This document shows, piece by piece, positions 1 through 9,289 of a stretch of DNA of 64,000 nt. The stretch covers positions 310,001 through 374,000 of the forward strand of contig OZ241902.1 in assembly GCA_965203605.1 (NCBI GenBank). Reading direction: 5' to 3'. The notes beneath the pieces are model-generated. The model ran no database searches. It had not been told where the DNA came from and worked only from the letters and a program-made list of their open reading frames with translations. Within the stretch, counting starts at the first letter, position 1. Every line of letters starts with the position of its first letter. A program made the translations under genes and the position numbers. The stretch is from JAPOUP01 sp965203605 (GTDB lineage: Bacteria; Pseudomonadota; Alphaproteobacteria; Rhodobacterales; Rhodobacteraceae).

Positions 1-855
1 GTGGGCGACGGTGCTGGGCATGCCATCATGGAGCTTGTCGTGCACATGTTTGGATATCCCGATAAACCCGTGATAGGGAATGAAGTCCTCACCATCCGGG
101 CCATGCACCCATCCGCGTACCCCACCGTTCACCCGGTTGCCGTCACGAATGCGAACCTCGAGCAGAAACCCGTCCACATCTCTGTATGTGGTTCCATCTT
201 CGACCGTGACGTCTCGGGCCGGGCCGGTATGAACCAGACGTCGCGACCAAATTTTCGCGGAACGCTTCAGGACGCCTCTGAAGTCCAGCGACACCCCATC
301 GCGCCGCTCTACAAATCCGTTTCCGGATTGCGTTTCGGTCTGATCGAAGTGAAACATGAATGGCATCGTTCCTACCGGGCCATCTTTCCAGGCCGCGACG
401 GTCAGACCGCCATGGCGCCCGAGCACCGTCAGGGAGTCCATGGCGACATTGGGCAGAATGGCATTCGAACCATCTGAGTGGGTATGTGTGGCACGCAGTC
501 GCTTGAAATCTCTTTTGGCATGTCTGATCTGACGCTGCGTGAGAGACCGAAGGCCGAAAGACAGGGCGACACCCGAGGTGTCGTTCCAGCTCTTCTGCAG
601 ATCAGCAGCTACCCGGTTGCGCATCCGGGCACTCTTTGCCTGAAAATGCCCTGCACTGGAAATCGAGGGAGAAAAGGACAAGGTCTCCGTGATTTCGCTC
701 CCGTGACCAGCGACCACCCCGCCCGCCTTTTCGGCACAGATATGCAGGGGCGATTGTGACGTTTCATCACACCGCAGATGATTGGCTTGCGCCAAGGTTG
801 CCCCAACTGTGATCAACGCAACCGTTACGCAGATTATGTGAGAGTTTACCCTCAT
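1..855 (-). CDS. Unrecognised secreted protein, C-terminal end beyond the window
   Basis: The minus strand is open for 285 codons from an ATG at 855 to the left edge, with no stop, so the gene continues outside the window. A purine-rich ribosome site (GGAAGGGG) lies about 8 bases before the ATG. The first 24 residues are a clear Sec signal peptide: basic start, hydrophobic stretch (VTVALITVGATL), then AQA before the mature end. The mature part is soluble, with two early cysteines (HLRC, HIC) and a later region rich in Gly, Asp and His (GWVHGPDGED). I do not recognise the family. The base pattern and amino-acid mix are those of a real gene. Open frames on the plus strand over the same bases are its shadows. 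The function is unknown; only export to the periplasm or beyond is inferred. Confidence 0.7.
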   Translation of the reverse strand, partial: MRVNSHIICVTVALITVGATLAQANHLRCDETSQSPLHICAEKAGGVVAGHGSEITETLSFSPSISSAGHFQAKSARMRNRVAADLQKSWNDTSGVALSFGLRSLTQRQIRHAKRDFKRLRATHTHSDGSNAILPNVAMDSLTVLGRHGGLTVAAWKDGPVGTMPFMFHFDQTETQSGNGFVERRDGVSLDFRGVLKRSAKIWSRRLVHTGPARDVTVEDGTTYRDVDGFLLEVRIRDGNRVNGGVRGWVHGPDGEDFIPYHGFIGISKHVHDKLHDGMPSTVAH

Positions 856-1760
856 TGGACGTACCCCTTCCAAACGGTCTTTGAGAGAAATAGTCACTGC
901 CTCGCCGCTCGGGCCTAGGGCCACGCGGCGAGCGCCTCTTCCGCCACCCGCCGACGCGCTGATGTCGGTCAATGCTGGCCATGGCATCAGGATAGTGCCA
1001 TGGAGGGCCGAAGGCAACAAGGCGCTTCAGCGAAGGTAGGGCAATCGCAATTGGGCCTCAGTGGTCGCGTCGATGCCTCAAATCACCTAAATCTGACCGC
1101 AATCGCGAAAGGAGCGCCACTTCTGTTCGCAAGCTGTTCTCGCTTAGAGTAATCCTACGAACAAGCTTTCCGATGGGTCCAGGCAGCCCGGGATCGGGAA
1201 AACTGCGTTCTACCACTACTTGCCGTCCGAACGTATCCGGGAACTCAGACCGCTCAGACCGCCGTTCATGCGCCCATCGCCGGAGCCCAGACCAACATGC
1301 CCGTTGAACATGACCTCGCCGAAGACGGCCAGACCCAGCAAAGGATGGGCAGTCCTTCCGGATCGGTCATCCAATGTTACTTTACGTTCCTTTGTTGGGT
1401 TTAGGCCAAGATCCGTTCGCAGATCTCAGCGCGTCATGCTGCAATTCAGGTTCCGCTCCTCCTTCGATATCCGTGCGGAGTCGATGGGCATGCGTGATCC
1501 TATCCGGTAACCCGATCACGACGCACGAAGCCATACGGTGTTTTCCAGACGCGGTGAACAGACAGGATTCCACTGATCGATCAGTTCCGGCAAGCCGATG
1601 CGGCAGGCCGTCCGGCAAAGGGATGTTTCCCGTACGGCCCTGTTCGCGGACAATTCGGGTCCGACCCGATGAATGCAGGCCGGTTGCATGCGGTGCGGGC
1701 TCGTTCGCACATATTCCGGGTCCGGCCACGGCGATGGACGCACCCAATCCGGGCCGGAAA
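856..1760. other. Gene-poor stretch, no supported gene
   Basis: About 900 bases without a convincing gene. The first part carries the promoter and ribosome site of the minus-strand secreted protein. Short open frames on both strands around 1220-1750 overlap one another, have no ribosome sites and match nothing I know. A minus-strand stretch near 1230-1350 (reading GEVMFNGHVGLGSGDG) looks protein-like but is broken by stops and is probably a gene relic. Confidence 0.4.
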
Positions 1761-2603
1761 TCACAATGATTGCAATCCGAAGCGATTATGATTGCAGGTT
1801 GTTACATTTGGCGATGCGTGTGCCTGCCTTCTCGTGTGAACTGTGGTATGCGCGAACGCGCTTCGTAGGGCAGTGCGCCACGGGATCGTTGTGTAGTCCG
1901 CTGAGCGATGTGCGGTAGATCGGCATCCACCTGCCTCCAGCAGCGCTATCCGGAAGCCGAACGAGGGGGCGGCAACCACATGCGGATGGCTGGCTGGAAC
2001 GCCCTTCCGATCGAACCTCGACTTCACCTGCCTCATCGCGTGGACATCTCTATCGTCGTGACGAGCTCGGTCGCTATCATACCATCCCTCGCCGTATGCC
2101 GCCGTGATCCGGGCGTCCATCGCGTTCCTTAGTGTAAACTCAAGTACTCGATACGGTCCGTGAAAGGCGGAAAAGGCGGCGGCGTTCCAGCCATAGAGAT
2201 CCAACGCAGCGGCAGGGATTCCGCCCGCGACGCGGGAATAGGTCGCGAACCGCTCGGGCGAATTCGGGTTTATCGGAAAATTCTCAACCACCTCGCCTAC
2301 GCAAACTGCCTTCCCTTGATTGACGGCGGAGTTCTCGTGGAGTCGCGGGACCGTCTGCTCTCCGCCAAATGGCGCGTCCACCTCGTCGGCCCCGAATTGC
2401 AACGCCTCCGTTGCCGCGGTCAGTAGACCAGCGGCGATGCCCGCGATGAGCGGATGGGCATCCGGCGTCACGGACGCTACATTGAGGACGACGCCCCGGA
2501 CGGCCCCGAGCCAGGTGAGAACACCATCGCGTTCTGCAACATGGTGGTGGCTGAACAGATGCGCATTCTCGTGCGCTATGCGGTCGGCGAGAACTGGTGG
2601 CAC
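1761..2603 (-). pseudogene. Abi-like (HEPN-type) protein, 3'-truncated
   Basis: Residues from about 116 onward resemble the Abi_2/Abi-like family: ERFATYSR, then LYGWNAA, LEFTLRNAMD, and later SFGFRIALLE and WRTALRSAFAH, in the order and spacing I know for that family. Abi-like proteins end in a HEPN-type RNase motif (R-N-x4-H, usually RNRIAHHE). Here the frame leaves the family just before that point, reads NVTTCNHNRF and stops. The truncated protein would therefore lack the catalytic motif. The first 110 residues do not match the family, and the natural start is unclear. Over 2450-2600 the opposite strand has the better codon pattern. I treat it as a relic of an abortive-infection type gene. 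Confidence 0.45.
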
Positions 2604-3388
2604 GACGGAACCCCATCCGCCGGCAAGTGGTCATTCGAACACCGCTTCGTCGCCGCCGGGACCGAGCCGTTCGAGCACCGGGCCCGCTGTGTGGCGAACT
2701 GCGAGTTCTCGCACGTGCGACTGGGACTTGGCGCAGACGCACGACTCAACTATCCGTTCATCGACGAACCGCAGGACAGCTTGGCCGCTCGCATGAGGTA
2801 TCGCTATCGGAAACTCCGGATGAGGTTCAGCCGCGCGACCTCCGCGCCATGCACCTGACCCCGGTCCCTCTTCCGAACCACGGTACTTCTGGCCGCTGCG
2901 CACCGTATCGTAACCGAAGGACCGGGGGAGCGCCCGGAGAGGGTCTTCGCCTCGCTCTTCCAGCGGATGATCGAGATGGGACATCGTCAGTTCCGCAATG
3001 CGCGCGATAGTGGCGGCAACGCATGGATCCATTGCCCAACAGGACCTGTGTTGTTTCTCTTTTTATGTCAGCAGACATAAGACGAACATTCCTGACGAAC
3101 TTAGCCAGCTGCCGTGAAGGCATTCCTTCATGGAGCCAGCACACTTCCTTCAAATTATCCCGAAAAAACTTTGGAGGCGGGAAGCAACGCCTAATCAAAG
3201 ACTTGCGCCTGGAACGGAATGCCATTAGCGTCTCGGGTCGGCGAGGTGCGCCGACGTGGCGACCTTCGGCCGCTGGTTTGATGCGCTGGGCACCGCCGAG
3301 ACGCTAGCGGAGGTCTTCGAACCCCGAATGCGTCACTGACCGGCGGGCAGAGCTTCGGTTCCGCGCGGTTCCGTCCATTTTGCTCCTA
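2604..3388. other. Eroded region with coding-like relics
   Basis: No intact gene. A plus-strand frame at 2454-2858 has strong G/C bias at third positions and a natural amino-acid mix (FVAAGTEPFEHRARC, GLGADARLNYPF), so it may be the remnant of a real gene. Its upstream frame is closed by a stop near 2424 and I cannot name it. A second short plus-strand relic ends at about 3342 (reading ATFGRWFDALGTAETLAEVF). The rest shows nothing. Confidence 0.3.
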
Positions 3389-4562
3389 GTGTAGCGCCAT
3401 CGTAGCAATGACGGTCCTGCCTGGCTGTCTCCGGGCATCATGCCGCCTTTGCTGGCATCAGGCAACAGGCGGGCGACGGGAAGGCGGCGGCAGACCGCCC
3501 CCGGCCCGCATCATGGAACGGAGCAGGCCATGGCACAGGAGACGGGGACTCCCAAAGAGGGACGCAGGATATGCCGGTTCCGCCTTTCGGATGGCGGGAA
3601 GGCGGAGCTGCGGCAGCTGGAGGGCAGCGGTGCGGCGGCGCACAGGCGCCGGCGCGCCCGGATCCTGCCGCTGGCCGACGAGGCCCGTGACGACGGGGGC
3701 CGCACCGGTTCCGGCATCGCACCGGTCCTGGAGGTCGGCGTGCGGGCCGCCGGGCGGGTGCGCCGCCGCTGGACGATGCGGCCGCTGGCGGACCGGCCTG
3801 GCGGGCCGGGGACCGTCGACACGGTCCCGGAAGGGACCGTGGGGAAGACCCTGAAAAAAACGGCATGAAGCCATGGCCCAGGCGGTACCGGTGCATCCCG
3901 CCCAGGGCCAGCGGCGACCTCCCCGCCGCGATGGAGGACGTTCTGGAGCGGTACCAGCGGGAGTTCACGGATGACGGGGTTCTGGCCGTCATGGACGGGA
4001 CCTCCCGCCAGCGGAGGAGGGAGACCCGGGTGCCTCGGCCGGTGCGCCCCGGCGAACCCGCCATCCACGACTTCGAATACGGGCGCAACGGCACCGCGAA
4101 CCTGTTCATGCCGTTCGCCCCGCTGCCCGGATGGCGGGAGGTGAAGGTCACCGACCGCCGGACGCGCAGGGACTGGGCCAGGGTCATCCGCGGGCCTGTC
4201 GACGTCACCTTCCCCGGCAGGCGCATCGTGCCCGTGATGGACAGCCCCGACGTCCACACCGTCGGCTCCCTCCACGGGACGTTCCCTCCCGAAGAGGCGG
4301 CGCGGACCGCCTCCCGGCTGGAGATCCACCATCCCCCGAAGCACGCAGGCTGGTCGGACGTGGCCGGGACCGGGATTGGGGCCATGGTCCGCCAGTGCCT
4401 GAACCGCCGCATTCCCGACCGGGAGACGATGTGCCGCGAAACGGAGGCATGGGCCCGAAGGAGGAACCGGGAGAGGGCCACCGTGGACTGGCGTCTCACG
4501 ACAGCCGACGCGCGCATCAGGCTGAAGTCCCTTTACCCGTCAACGCAATGATGGCACTTCAC
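3389..4562 (+). mobile_element. IS630-family element, copy 1 (degenerate)
   Basis: The left end reads GTGTAGCGCCATCGTAGC and is preceded by TA (3387-3388), the target used by IS630 elements. The right end is the inverted counterpart, but its last bases have mutated (GGCACTTCAC instead of GGCGCTACAC) and the flanking TA is gone. The same ends bound a second copy at 5385-8470. The element carries one broken transposase gene on the plus strand. Confidence 0.7.
3530..4551 (+). pseudogene. IS630-family transposase, frameshifted and internally deleted
   Basis: The N-terminal helix-turn-helix part (ATG at 3530; RLSDGGKAELRQLEG) runs to about 3867. The DDE part follows in another frame from 3865 to 4551 and ends in DARIRLKSLYPSTQ, typical of IS630 transposases. 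The first two acidic residues can be placed (LAVMDGTSRQ and VPVMDSPDVHT). The usual third glutamate (WLNMAEIE in relatives) is replaced by SDVAGTGIG. Compared with copy 2, about 45 codons are missing after VRRR, at a GCCGCTG microhomology. A run of seven A residues lies just before the frame change. Some IS630 elements use programmed frameshifting there, but with the other lesions I call it dead. Confidence 0.7.
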
Positions 4563-4589
4563 CCGGCGGGCCCCGCCGACTTTCGGCAC

Positions 4590-5009
4590 TCATGCCATAT
4601 CCGTTCTGGCGAAGTCATCGCCCCTGTAGATGAGCCGGCTACCGCAAGCCTGCGCACAGGCGTAGGCGAAACAATCCCCGAAATTCAGGTCGGCCTCATG
4701 ACCGACCATCTTACCGTAGGTCCGTGCCGCAAGATTGGCCCTTTGACCGATCGCCCGCGTAATGTCGATGTTCCGTGCTTCGATGTCGTCGCAGAAGGTC
4801 TCAACGATCTGTTCGGCCAGTTCGTGCCGACGGAAATCGAGGCGCGTTGCTCCCGACCGGGACCGAGCCAGTGCGGCGGTCGCCTCGAACCGAACCAGAG
4901 GCGAGACGTAACGCCCGCATTCCTGATCCGCGATACATTTAACAATCTCCTCATATCCCTGTTCCCTGTTCAGGATCGCAATGATGGCCGAGGCGTCGAT
5001 GAACATCAT
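4590..5009 (-). CDS. vapC: VapC-type PIN-domain ribonuclease toxin
   Basis: 139 residues, the usual PIN toxin length. It opens with MMFIDASAIIAIL, where the first catalytic aspartate sits in the FIDAS motif. The remaining acidic residues are plausible in VRFEATAAL, GHEADLNFGDCFAYA and RGDDFARTD. PIN toxins cut RNA, often initiator tRNA or rRNA, and stop translation. I place the start at the ATG (5009) that overlaps the stop of vapB as ATGA. A GTG start 12 bases earlier is possible. The gene forms an operon with the antitoxin and is intact although it lies between two IS630 copies. It is probably under the antitoxin's autoregulation. Confidence 0.85.
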   Translation of the reverse strand: MMFIDASAIIAILNREQGYEEIVKCIADQECGRYVSPLVRFEATAALARSRSGATRLDFRRHELAEQIVETFCDDIEARNIDITRAIGQRANLAARTYGKMVGHEADLNFGDCFAYACAQACGSRLIYRGDDFARTDMA

Positions 5010-5251
5010 GCGGCCTCCCACATGGTATCGCTGAATCTCTTCATGTCGAAGTTCGGATCGACCTCTCCGATCCCATCGGCTTTCGCCTGAAGCTTGTTAA
5101 TCCGCTCAATCAGAGGCTTTTCCCTTGCTACGGCCTGAAGCTCCGCCTGCAGGGCAGCGCGAACAGCCTCGGTCTTGGTCCTGGCTCCCGTGACTTCTTT
5201 GACCTGGGCGGCCAGCGCGTTGACTTCTTCGTCTCGAATATAGAGCGGCAT
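5006..5251 (-). CDS. vapB: VapB-type antitoxin (PSK/Rv0623-like)
   Basis: 81 residues from the ATG at 5251. The N-terminus (MPLYIRDEEVNALA) is the DNA-binding part of the PSK/Rv0623 antitoxin family, and KTEAVRAAL is a typical dimer-helix segment. The C-terminal tail (DMKRFSDTMWEAA) would wrap and block the PIN toxin. An AGGAGG site at 5260-5265 is 8 bases from this ATG but only 2 from an earlier in-frame ATG (5257), which is why I prefer the inner start. It is co-transcribed with vapC, with a 4-base overlap. Antitoxins of this type usually repress their own promoter as a complex with the toxin. Confidence 0.8.
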   Translation of the reverse strand: MPLYIRDEEVNALAAQVKEVTGARTKTEAVRAALQAELQAVAREKPLIERINKLQAKADGIGEVDPNFDMKRFSDTMWEAA

Positions 5252-5259
5252 CTGCATAT

Positions 5260-5265
5260 CCTCCT
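5260..5265 (-). promoter_or_regulatory. vapB ribosome binding site
   Basis: AGGAGG on the minus strand. Its spacing favours the inner ATG at 5251 over the ATG at 5257. Confidence 0.6.
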
Positions 5266-5310
5266 GTTATCCATATGTATATCCCAAGCGAGATATTCAA
5301 TCAACGCAAA

Positions 5311-5322
5311 ACGAATATTCGT
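5311..5322. promoter_or_regulatory. Candidate VapB operator palindrome
   Basis: Perfect 12-bp palindrome ACGAATATTCGT, 60 bases upstream of the vapB start, in an A+T-rich promoter stretch. A second imperfect dyad (ATATC, 8 bases, GATAT) lies between it and the gene. Antitoxin operators usually sit here. The assignment is inference. Confidence 0.4.
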
Positions 5323-6420
5323 CTCGAATTCCCTCCACTTCCGATAGCGTTCCAGCTGTTGTCTGCCTGGATTACATCCGCCTAGTGTAGCGCCATCATT
5401 GCGTTGACGGGTATAGGGACCTGAGCCTGATGCGGGCGTCGGCTGTCGTGAAGCGCCAGTCCACGGTGGCCCTCTCCCGGTTCCCCTGTCTGGCCCACGC
5501 CGCCGTCTCCCGGCACATCGTCTCCCGGTCGGGAATGCGGCGGTCCAGGCACTGGCGGACCATGGCCCCGATCCCGGTCCCGGCCACGCTGGGCCAGCCT
5601 GCGCGCTTCGGGGTGTAATGGATCTCCAGCCGGGAGGCGATCCGCGCCGCCTCCTCCGGAGGGAACGTCCCGTGGAGGGAGCCGACGGTGTGGACGTCGG
5701 GGCTGTCCATCACGGGGACGACGCGCCTGCCGGGGAAGGTGACGTCCACGGGTTCGCGGATGACCATGGCCCGGTCCCCGCGCGTCCGGCGGTCGGTGAC
5801 CGTGACGGCCCGCCAGCCGGGCGGCGGGGCGAACGGCATGGACAGGTTCGCGGCGCCGTTGCGCCCGTACCCGGAGTCGTGGATGGCGGGGTCGCCGGGA
5901 CGCACCGGCCGCGGCGCCCGGGTCTCCCTCCTCCGCTGGCGGGAGGTCCCGTCCATGACGGCCAGCACCCCGTCCTCCGCGAACTCCCGCCGGTACCGCT
6001 CCAGGACATCCTCCATGGCGGCGTGGAGGTCTCCGCTGGCCTTTGGCGGGATGCACCGGTACTCCCTGGGCCAGGGCTTTGTCTCTCTTTTTCAAAGTCG
6101 TCCCCACGGTCCCGTCCGGGACCGTGTCGACGGTCTCCAGTTCCACGAGCCTGTCGGCGAGCGGCCGCATCGTCCAGCGGCTCCGCCCCTCCGGCGGCTG
6201 CGGGCAGGCGAGGGCCACCAGCCTCCCCTCGCCGACTCCGTCGAGGCTGCGCGGCTTCCGGTTCCTCCGCTCCCGGCGGCCCGGCGCCGCCTCCAGATGC
6301 CATGAGACACGCCGCCGTTTGCCTTCGCGGGTGATTCGGTGCAAGGGAATGACGATGTTTCAACATGTTGTGGCGGGGGGCCATTTGACGGCAACCCCCG
6401 CCCTGTGAAAGGAGAATGAA

Positions 6421-7787
6421 ATGACTGGTTCGAAAACCCCCTTCGAGGGCGACGTTACCACGGTCCAGTCGGCGTTGGAAGTGAGCGGCACCAGCTGGAT
6501 ACTGGCGGTGGGCGATCCGTCCGACACGTCGAAAGCCGGCGTGCACAGACTGGCGCCGCATGACGTTGACGGCCTGCTGGGCAGGCTCGGGCGGGCGCGG
6601 GAGCGCGCTGTCGGGGCCGCCGGCGATGTCCGGGTGAAGCTGGTGTACGAGGCTGGCTACGAGGGCTTCCGGTGGCCCGCCGGCTGGAGGGGGAGGACCC
6701 CGGGGTTGTGGTCCGCCACCCCGCGAGCCTGGAGGTGGTGGGCGGGAAGAGAAAGGTGAGGACGGACCGGATCGACGCCCGCCGGATGGTCCGGGCGCTC
6801 AGGGCGTGGGACGGCGGCGACCGGGACGCGATGTCGCGGGTGCGGGTCCCGACGGTCGCGGAGGAGGACAGGAAGCGGCTTCTGCGCCGGCGGGAGCGTC
6901 TGGTGCAGGAGCGCCGCCGGCTCGCGAACGCGGTGGGTGGGCTTCTGAGGCTGCACGGCATATGCGGTGCGCGTCCGGAGAGGCCGGGGTTCCGGGAGCG
7001 GCCCGTCGGGATGGAGACCGGCTACGGGACGCCGCTGCCGCCGGAGCCGCTCGCGGAGATTGGGGGCATGCTGGATCGGCTGGAGCTGGTGGCCGCGGAG
7101 CTGAAGGTGGTCGAGGCGAGGAAGGCGGAGATTCTGGAGGCGTCGGGCCGGGCCCTCGACAGCCTTCACGCGGATGCCGACCGGCCTCCCGCCGCCCCGG
7201 CTCCCCGGAAGGAGGCGCCCGATCCGGAAAGAGCCGCCCGGAAGGAGGGGTCGCGCGGAGCGGATCCGGCCGGTGCGCCCGCTGGCAGGCCGCGGGCGGC
7301 CCCGGCGAACACCCACCACGCGGCGGCGCCGGGCCGGCTTCGCGGGATCGGCCCGAACGACGCGCTGATGCTGGGCGGCGGGCCCTTCCACCGGGAGTTC
7401 CGCAACCGCCGGCAGCTGGCCAGCCTCGCGGGGCTGGCGCCGGTGCCCTTCGCGGGCGGGGGCGGCGGTCACGACCAGGGGCTCGGCAGGTCCGGCAGCG
7501 CCATGCTGCGCAGGCACCTCGTGCGGATGGCCTGGCGCTGGCTGCAACACCAGCCGGAGAGTGCGCTGTCCGCGTGGTTCCGGAGCCACCTGGGCGCCCG
7601 CGACGGGCGGTCGCGCAGGCGGGGGATCGTGGCGCTGGCGCGTAAGCTGCTGGTCGCGCCGTTGCGGTTCGCCACCACCGGGCTGGTGCCGGAGGGCGCC
7701 GTCCTGTCCGGGGCACGGGGGTGGGAGGGCAACGGAACACCCGGGCGGCCCGACGGGGCCTCCGGGGAACCCGGGCAGGGCGTGTGA
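6421..7787 (+). pseudogene. IS110-family DEDD transposase, frameshifted
   Basis: The first part (ATG at 6421, ribosome site AAAGGAGAA) contains WILAVGDPSD and LVYEAGYEGF, the first two acidic positions of the DEDD domain. The frame then changes near 6670. The second part contains RTDRIDARRMVRAL, which carries the other acidic residues, then a coiled region. The C-terminal transposase_20 domain holds LRGIGPNDALML, FRNRRQLASLAGLAPVPF and GRSGSAMLRRHLVRMAW. Total length matches intact family members, so one small indel is the main lesion. An Ala/Pro-rich stretch at about residues 180-230 of the second part may be decay. It lies on the opposite strand to the IS630 gene it disrupts. Confidence 0.75.
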
Positions 7788-8075
7788 CCGCAGGAGGGCC
7801 TGGTTCGCCGCAGGACGCGGCACCGTCCATTCCAGATGGGTCCCGCCCCCCGGAACGTCGCACCGGCCCGAATCGGGCATGATGGTCACGGGGCCGGCAC
7901 CGGCCAACCGAACCGGATAAGAGGCTGGACGCGTCGTCGGGCGCGTCATGGAACAGCGACGTTCTGTCTGGACTTCCCCGTTGGCGCGGAAGCCGCCCCC
8001 AGACGGAGGAACCGACGATGTGAGGCCATGAAAGGGATTCATGAAAAAGGGCTTGACCTGGCGGGTCTCATAAGA
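7788..8075 (+). other. Non-coding 3' end of the IS110-type element
   Basis: About 290 bases with no gene between the transposase stop and the right end. In IS110-family elements a non-coding end encodes the bridge RNA that guides target choice, and in the IS1111 branch it is the 3' side. I cannot fold it here, so its role is inference. Confidence 0.3.
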
Positions 8076-9094
8076 GGCCCTCCCCGGCGCAGCGGCGGCG
8101 CACCCGCCCGGCGGCCGGCACGCCGGTCTCCAGGACCGGCGCGATGCCGGAACCGGTGCGGCCCCCGTCGTCCCGGGCCCCGTCGGCCAGCGGCGGGATC
8201 CGCGCGTGCCGCCGCCTGTACGCCGCCGCCCCGCTGTCCACCAGCCTACGCGGCTCCGCCCTCCCGCCGTCCGAAAGACGGATCCGGTATATCCCGCGTC
8301 CCTTCCGGGGAGTCCCCGTCCCATGTGCCATGGTCCGCTCCGTTACATGATGCGGGCCGGAGCGGTCTTCCGCCGCCTCCCCTCGCCCGCCTGTTGCCCT
8401 ATGCCGGCAAAGGTGACACGGAAACGGAAGACAGCCAGATGCAACTGTCATTTCTACGATGGCGCTACACTAGCTCCGAAGCGCAGTGTTTCGGTATGTG
8501 GCCAACGGTTGCGCCGCCCGACCTGGGATCCGCCCCATGCCGGGTGCTTCGGCACAAAGGCGCACGAAGCGACAGGGCCAACGGCGGACTGTCCACTCCT
8601 GACAAGGGTCTGGCCTGTTCCGCCCATTAGTATTTCCTTAAGAATCCGCACCTGATCCCCCGCAGGTGGTTCCTTCCTTTTTGGGATGTCGCGATCTTCA
8701 GGCCCTAGCCCTGCTCCTTTGGTTCCGCTTGCTGACAGGCTGCATCGACCTCGGGCGACTCGTCGGGGCGCATCCCACGAAGCGGCAGCCGCTGCCCGGA
8801 TGAGGAAGGTATGGCAGGGTTTCGAAAGGCTGAGCTGGGCCATTCTGGTGCGCGACGCACTCAACTGGGGCCCGCCGCCCGATGCGCCCGGCGAGCGGAT
8901 GCGGGAATAGGATCACCCATATAGGTGAGGGTTGTTTTAGGCCGCGGGATTTGTGGAAGCTGGCCTGCGAGCCGTCCCAGCGCCCGCACGCCTCCATCGG
9001 TTCCTCCCACTCCGCCTCGCTCCGGATCTTCCGGGCCGGGCTACTGGCAGCCATCGCTATTTCATCCACCGTTATGCGGAATCCTCCGATCATA

Positions 9095-9155
9095 TTGAAT
9101 GGACCGGGGAATCCTCCCGCACGGGGGCAGCGCGGAAAAAGGCGAATGCGTTACG
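9095..9155 (+). repeat. Inverted copy of 57067-57127 (probable IS fragment)
   Basis: The 61-base stretch shares TGGA/CGGACCGGGGAAT, TCCCGCACG and AAGGCGAATGCGT with the reverse complement of 57067-57127, with scattered mismatches. In both places the frame around it ends in a similar way, so it is probably the tail of a transposase gene from the same IS family. Confidence 0.5.
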
Positions 9156-9247
9156 TCGCACTTTAGTCGCTTACGTGTCACCAGCCAAATTCAATGTCTG
9201 GAACCGATGTCAAGAGCAAGTCTTCCCGGCTCCAAGGTAGGGTAGTC

Positions 9248-9289
9248 TCGTCTGGAAAGACCGCGGGTGGTTCCCGTGCTTCCAGACGA
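9248..9289. repeat. Hairpin with 10-bp perfect arms
   Basis: Arms TCGTCTGGAA (9248-9257) and TTCCAGACGA (9280-9289) enclose a 22-base loop that itself can form a CGGG/CCCG stem. No T-run follows on either strand, so it is not an obvious terminator. It lies beyond the 3' end of the trypsin-like gene. Confidence 0.45.

Larger units (their letters stand above)
6297..8075 (+). mobile_element. IS110-family element inserted in IS630 copy 2
   Basis: The limits come from where the IS630 reading breaks and resumes. Just inside the left limit is ATGAGACACGC. Just inside the right limit the complement reads ATGAGACCCGC, so there are short imperfect inverted ends. The element carries one frameshifted transposase, about 120 bases of non-coding DNA before it and about 290 after it. 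Confidence 0.65.
5396..8331 (-). pseudogene. IS630-family transposase interrupted by another IS
   Basis: The N-terminal block (8331 down to about 8076) reads MAHGTGTPRKGRGIYRIRLSDG and ends in RRRCAGEGL, where the IS110 insertion begins. The sequence resumes at about 6296 with LEAAPGRRERRNRKPRSLDG and runs to the end DARIRLRSLYPSTQ at 5396. A frame change lies near 6016, at the same place as in copy 1. As in copy 1, the usual third catalytic glutamate is replaced (PSVAGTGIG). The block after VRRR that copy 1 has lost is present here. Confidence 0.7.
5385..8470 (-). mobile_element. IS630-family element, copy 2, split by an IS110-family insertion
   Basis: The two ends are inverted: GTGTAGCGCCATCATTGCG at 5385 and CGATGGCGCTACAC ending at 8470. 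They are flanked by TA on both sides (5383-5384 and 8471-8472), the expected IS630 target duplication. The transposase gene lies on the minus strand in two blocks, with the C-terminal part at 5396-6296 and the N-terminal part at 8076-8331. Everything between is the inserted IS110-type element. Confidence 0.75.

Noticed and set aside
1..759. Plus-strand open frames of 158 and 93 codons
   Set aside because: They overlap the minus-strand secreted protein, which has a signal peptide, ribosome site and better codon pattern; they are shadows.
3438..4517. Long minus-strand frame over IS630 copy 1
   Set aside because: Pro/Arg/Gly-rich antisense of a G+C-rich transposase, with no family features.
6657..8324. 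555-codon minus-strand frame over the IS110-type element
   Set aside because: Antisense of the transposase; low-complexity Arg/Pro/Gly composition; no start signal.
8454..8864. 136-codon minus-strand frame
   Set aside because: It runs across the end of the IS630 element into the flank, has no ribosome site and resembles nothing.
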